From assembly GCF_934643405.1 (NCBI RefSeq), contig NZ_CAKUCL010000282.1, forward strand, positions 1 to 8,946: a stretch of DNA of 8,946 nucleotides, given 5' to 3'. This document shows, in pieces, positions 6,474 through 8,946 of this stretch. Below the pieces are notes generated by a model that searched no databases, had not been told where the DNA came from, and saw only the letters and a program-made list of their open reading frames with translations. This DNA comes from an uncultured Actinoplanes sp. Lineage in GTDB: Bacteria > Actinomycetota > Actinomycetes > Mycobacteriales > Micromonosporaceae. Within the stretch, counting starts at the first letter, position 1; the number at the start of each line of letters is the position of its first letter. The position numbers and the translations under genes were made by a program.

Positions 6474-6668
6474 TCAGATCTCGAGGGCGGTGTGCGGCAG
6501 CGAGCAGCACGAGCCGCCGCACAGGCCCTGCTGGCAGGAGCCCGCGCAGTTGCAGGTGAACGTGACGGCTCCGGTGTCGCCGATGTCGCCGACGAGGGTG
6601 TCGGCGGGCACCGCCTCCAGGAGGAACGGATCTCCCCTGGCGGACCGGTCGCGGATGACGGCGGTCAT
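6474..6668 (-). CDS. Cys-rich RiPP precursor peptide B (MNIO substrate candidate)
   Basis: This is a 64-residue peptide, first gene of the leftward operon. Its leader contains DPFLLEAVPADTLVGD (13-28) and its core is TCNCAGSCQQGLCGGSCC (38-55), with an 9-residue tail ending TALEI. Cysteines are at 39, 41, 45, 50, 54 and 55, in the same spacing as peptide A. Core differences are Tyr to Ala, Gly to Gln and Thr to Ser, while every Cys and each hydroxyl residue before a Cys is kept. AAGGAG with a 5-nt spacer supports the ATG at 6668. The conserved DPFLL-x-A-[IV]-x-x-[ED]-TLV block is the likely recognition element for the PqqD-like domains in the operon. Confidence 0.88.
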   Translation of the reverse strand: MTAVIRDRSARGDPFLLEAVPADTLVGDIGDTGAVTFTCNCAGSCQQGLCGGSCCSLPHTALEI

Positions 6669-6740
6669 ATCAGCTCCTTGCGAGGTCGAAGGGACGTTCG
6701 TTGCCGCTACCGGTGCGTCCCGACGACCGTCGCACCCGGG

Positions 6741-6785
6741 CCTACACATGCGGCACACAGCCGCCGGGCGCAGAGCTTGTGTAGG
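6741..6785. promoter_or_regulatory. Divergent control region: 8-bp inverted repeat and shared ACAC-N20-GTGT dyad
   Basis: CCTACACA (6741-6748) is repeated inverted as TGTGTAGG (6778-6785), 29 nt apart. Nested inside is ACAC (6755-6758) with GTGT (6779-6782), 20 nt apart, the same spacing as at 474-501. The right arm AGAGCTTGTGTAG (6772-6784) matches AGAAGCTGTGTAG (491-503) at 10 of 13 bases. Each ends exactly 22 nt before a rightward ATG. The region drives precursor B leftward and the peptidase rightward, so a common regulator is plausible. Confidence 0.45.
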
Positions 6786-6806
6786 ACGTGACGCGACGAT
6801 CGGCGG

Positions 6807-8768
6807 ATGTTCTCTGTCCCGGACGGCGCCGAGCTGGGTGCCTACTTCGCCCTGCCCCGGGTTCGCGGAGTGACCGTCTCCGGCGCCGGCTATCTGCTGG
6901 AGGTGGACCAGCCCCGGCCGGGCGGCGCCGGGTGGCGGCCCACGGTGTGGGCCGGGCGGTTCGGTGACGGTCCGCCGCGTCCGGCGTTCCTCGGGCGGCA
7001 GGTGTCGGCGTGCGGGCACGGCCGCGTCGCCTATCTGGCCCGCTCGGCCGCCGAGCCGCGGCGTGACGCGTTGTGGCGCCGCGATCCCGGCGGTCGCGCC
7101 GACGAGATCGCCGCCCCGGCCGGCGGGGTGGTCGCCTTCCGCGTGGCGCGGTGTTCGGGTGATCTGGTGTACGCCACCCGGGCGTATCCGGGCTGCGGCG
7201 TCGCCGGCGACCGGCAGCTGCGCGGGAGCCGGGCGGCGGCCGCCGTCGACGCGGTCCTGTTCGACGGCGGTGATCCGGCGTGTTCGCCGGGCGGCGACGG
7301 GACCGCCGCCCGGTTGGTCGTCGTCCGGGCGCACGACGGTTGCCGGATGCTGCCCGAGCCCCCCGCCGGAAGGCTGACCGGCGGGTTCGACGTCACGGCG
7401 GACGGCGAGCGGGTGGTCGCCGAACGGCTGGTCGCCGGCCGCGGCGGCACCCGCGTCGACCTGGTCGTGGCCGAGCGCCACGCCGGCGGCTGGCGCTGGC
7501 GGTCGCTGTGCGCCGAGACGGGCGTCTCGTTCACCGAGCCGGCCTTCTCGCCCGACGGCCGGCTCGTCAGCTGTGCGCGCACCGAAGCCGTCGCCGGCGC
7601 GCCCGAGCCGCTGGGTCGCCGGCTGTGGCTGACCGGTCTGGACGGTTGCGGCCGGCCGCTGGCCGGGGCGTTCGACGGATGGCCGCTGGAGGTGGTGTGG
7701 GCGCCGGACGGCGAGCGCCTCTACTTCACCGCCGACCGGGACGGCAGCCGGCCCGTCTACGCCGTGAACCTCGCCGGCGACGCGGTCCGGCGGCTGACGG
7801 CGGTGGGCGCCTACGACCGGCTCACCGTGGCCGGCGGCTCGGTGTACGCGGTGCGGTCGGCGATCGACGCGCCCCCCGCGCCGGTCCGTCTCGATCCGGA
7901 CGCGCCACCCGGCCGGCGCGGGCCGTTCGCGCTGCCCTCACCACTGCCCGCACCGGCCGTTCCCGGCGTTCTGGAACGCGTCTCGGTCCGGGCCGCCGAC
8001 GGCCGGCGGGTGCCCGGGTGGCTGTGCCGTCCGCCGGGCGGCCCCGCGCCGTTGCAGGTGTGGTTGCACGGCGGCCCGTACGCCACCTGGGCGGCCTGGT
8101 CGTGGCGCTGGAACCCGTGGCTGGCGGTCGACCGGGGCTACGCGGTGCTGATGCCCGACCCGACCCCGTCCACCGGCTACGGGCGCGCGTTCGTCGTTCC
8201 CGCCTGGCGCGACTGGTCCGGCCCGCCCGCGTCGGATGTGCTGTCGCTGTCCGACGCCGTACGCCGCCGGCCCGACATCGACGACCGGCGGGCCGCCGTG
8301 CTCGGCGCCTCGTTCGGCGGTTACCTGGTGAACCTCCTGGTGACCCGCACCGACCGGTTCCGGGCGGCGGTCAGCCACGCCGGCATGTGGGACCTGCGGG
8401 CATTCCTGAGCGGCAGCCTGGCCGCGCGGCCGTTCGTCGCCGAGTTCGGCCATCCGGTCGACGGCGCCGACGGCCCGCTCCCGCACAGCCCGCGGGCCGC
8501 GGCGGCCGCCGTCCGCACGCCGATGCTGATCAGCCACGGGGACCGGGACGCGAAGGTGCCGGTGACCGAGGCGCTGACGCAGTGGAGCGATCTGCGGCAC
8601 CTGGGCAAGCCGGTGCGGTTGCTGCGCCTGCCGGGCGAGGGGCACGAGATCACCGGGCCCGGCAACCAGCAGGTCTGGTGGCAGTGTGTGTTCGCGTTCC
8701 TCGACCACACCCTCAACGGCGTCCCGTTCCGGGCGCCCGAGCTGCTTCAGGCGCGCACCCCCGGCTGA
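6807..8768 (+). CDS. S9 prolyl-oligopeptidase-family serine peptidase (acylaminoacyl-peptidase type)
   Basis: The protein has 653 residues with the family layout: an N-terminal beta-propeller (about 1-385, with blade-like SPDG and APDG segments at 248-251 and 299-302) and a C-terminal alpha/beta hydrolase domain (about 388-640). The oxyanion-hole region is WLHGGPYATW (419-428). The nucleophile Ser502 is in LGASFGGYLVN (499-509), Asp581 in ISHGDRDAKVPV (575-586) and His613 in LPGEGHEITG (608-617), so the triad is complete. No signal peptide is visible, so it should be cytoplasmic. An in-frame TGA at 6789 makes the ATG at 6807 the earliest likely start, although its Shine-Dalgarno is weak. It is divergent from the precursor operon and is a candidate for leader removal or degradation. 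S9 enzymes usually act on short peptides, which fits 60-70-residue substrates. The gene overlaps the converging gene by 22 bp. Confidence 0.9.
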   Translation: MFSVPDGAELGAYFALPRVRGVTVSGAGYLLEVDQPRPGGAGWRPTVWAGRFGDGPPRPAFLGRQVSACGHGRVAYLARSAAEPRRDALWRRDPGGRADEIAAPAGGVVAFRVARCSGDLVYATRAYPGCGVAGDRQLRGSRAAAAVDAVLFDGGDPACSPGGDGTAARLVVVRAHDGCRMLPEPPAGRLTGGFDVTADGERVVAERLVAGRGGTRVDLVVAERHAGGWRWRSLCAETGVSFTEPAFSPDGRLVSCARTEAVAGAPEPLGRRLWLTGLDGCGRPLAGAFDGWPLEVVWAPDGERLYFTADRDGSRPVYAVNLAGDAVRRLTAVGAYDRLTVAGGSVYAVRSAIDAPPAPVRLDPDAPPGRRGPFALPSPLPAPAVPGVLERVSVRAADGRRVPGWLCRPPGGPAPLQVWLHGGPYATWAAWSWRWNPWLAVDRGYAVLMPDPTPSTGYGRAFVVPAWRDWSGPPASDVLSLSDAVRRRPDIDDRRAAVLGASFGGYLVNLLVTRTDRFRAAVSHAGMWDLRAFLSGSLAARPFVAEFGHPVDGADGPLPHSPRAAAAAVRTPMLISHGDRDAKVPVTEALTQWSDLRHLGKPVRLLRLPGEGHEITGPGNQQVWWQCVFAFLDHTLNGVPFRAPELLQARTPG

Positions 8769-8946
8769 TGGCGTGCCCGGTCGGCATGGGCGCGCAGCGC
8801 CGAACGGGCGACGGCGACCGCCGCGTGACCGGCCTCGCGGTCGGCCCCGAAGAGCCGGTTGCAGCGCAGCTCCACGAGGTGGCCGACGACCGAGCCGGTC
8901 GCGACATGGCGCAGCGCCGCCAGGGCCGGCCGCCGGGCGGTCCAGC
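8747..8946 (-). CDS. C-terminal fragment resembling a LanB/thiopeptide-type (SpaB_C-like) domain, cut by the window edge
   Basis: Sixty-five codons are visible before a TGA at 8747-8749. The segment GHLVELRCNRLFGADREAGH followed by AAVAVARSALRAH fits the end of lantibiotic dehydratases and thiopeptide-type bacteriocin biosynthesis proteins, whose last helix pair reads 'S-x-x-H-[ML]-x-x-NRL-x-G-x-D-x-x-x-E'. In class I systems this domain eliminates glutamate from glutamylated Ser/Thr. The gene converges on the peptidase gene with a 22-bp overlap. Whether it is a full dehydratase or a stand-alone elimination protein cannot be seen. The usual Glu of the final motif appears as Gly here, a small deviation. 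Confidence 0.6.
   Translation of the reverse strand, partial: WTARRPALAALRHVATGSVVGHLVELRCNRLFGADREAGHAAVAVARSALRAHADRARHQPGVRA

Noticed and set aside
6237..6668. Classical lanthipeptide or FxLD-family precursors
   Set aside because: No FxLD or FNLD leader motif is present, the enzyme directly downstream is an MNIO, and no LanC is seen; a LanB contribution remains possible but unproven.

Overview
The window is about 9 kb of very GC-rich DNA with strong third-position G/C bias, GTG starts and AGGAGG-type ribosome binding sites. This points to a filamentous actinomycete, possibly Micromonosporaceae or a relative; the genus is inferred from composition only. It is almost entirely coding and reads as the middle of a RiPP (ribosomally made, post-translationally modified peptide) gene cluster with two apparent precursor systems side by side.

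System 1 is a leftward operon (6668 to 2563). Two paralogous Cys-rich precursor peptides (6474-6668 and 6237-6449) are followed by a perfect 15-bp hairpin, then a DUF692/MNIO-family multinuclear iron oxidase (5327-6166). Next come a partner protein with a C-terminal PqqD-like domain (4512-5330) and a GT4-like glycosyltransferase that also ends in a PqqD-like domain (2563-4500). The expected logic is that the PqqD-like domains hold the leader, the MNIO plus partner oxidise core cysteines, and the glycosyltransferase adds a sugar. The two cores share the pattern TCNCxGSCQxGLCGG[TS]CC.

System 2 is at the left edge, also leftward. A 49-residue peptide with three PVHETTLA[E/R] repeats (265-414) is followed by another hairpin and then the start of a lantibiotic-dehydratase-like (LanB) gene that runs off the window (<1-196). 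A fragment resembling the LanB/thiopeptide-type C-terminal domain enters from the right edge (8747->8946).

Rightward genes are an MFS exporter (526-1803) overlapping a class I SAM-dependent methyltransferase (1800-2507), and an S9 prolyl-oligopeptidase-family peptidase (6807-8768), a candidate for leader removal. A perfect 26-bp tandem duplication sits at the MFS/methyltransferase junction. Removing one copy would fuse the two genes in frame. The two divergent intergenic regions share an ACAC-N20-GTGT dyad at the same distance (22 nt) from the rightward ATG, which suggests common control. A bidirectional hairpin terminator separates the converging methyltransferase and glycosyltransferase genes.

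No LanC cyclase, dedicated regulator, tRNA, rRNA, CRISPR or transposon was seen. All stretches without a gene are shorter than 150 bases.
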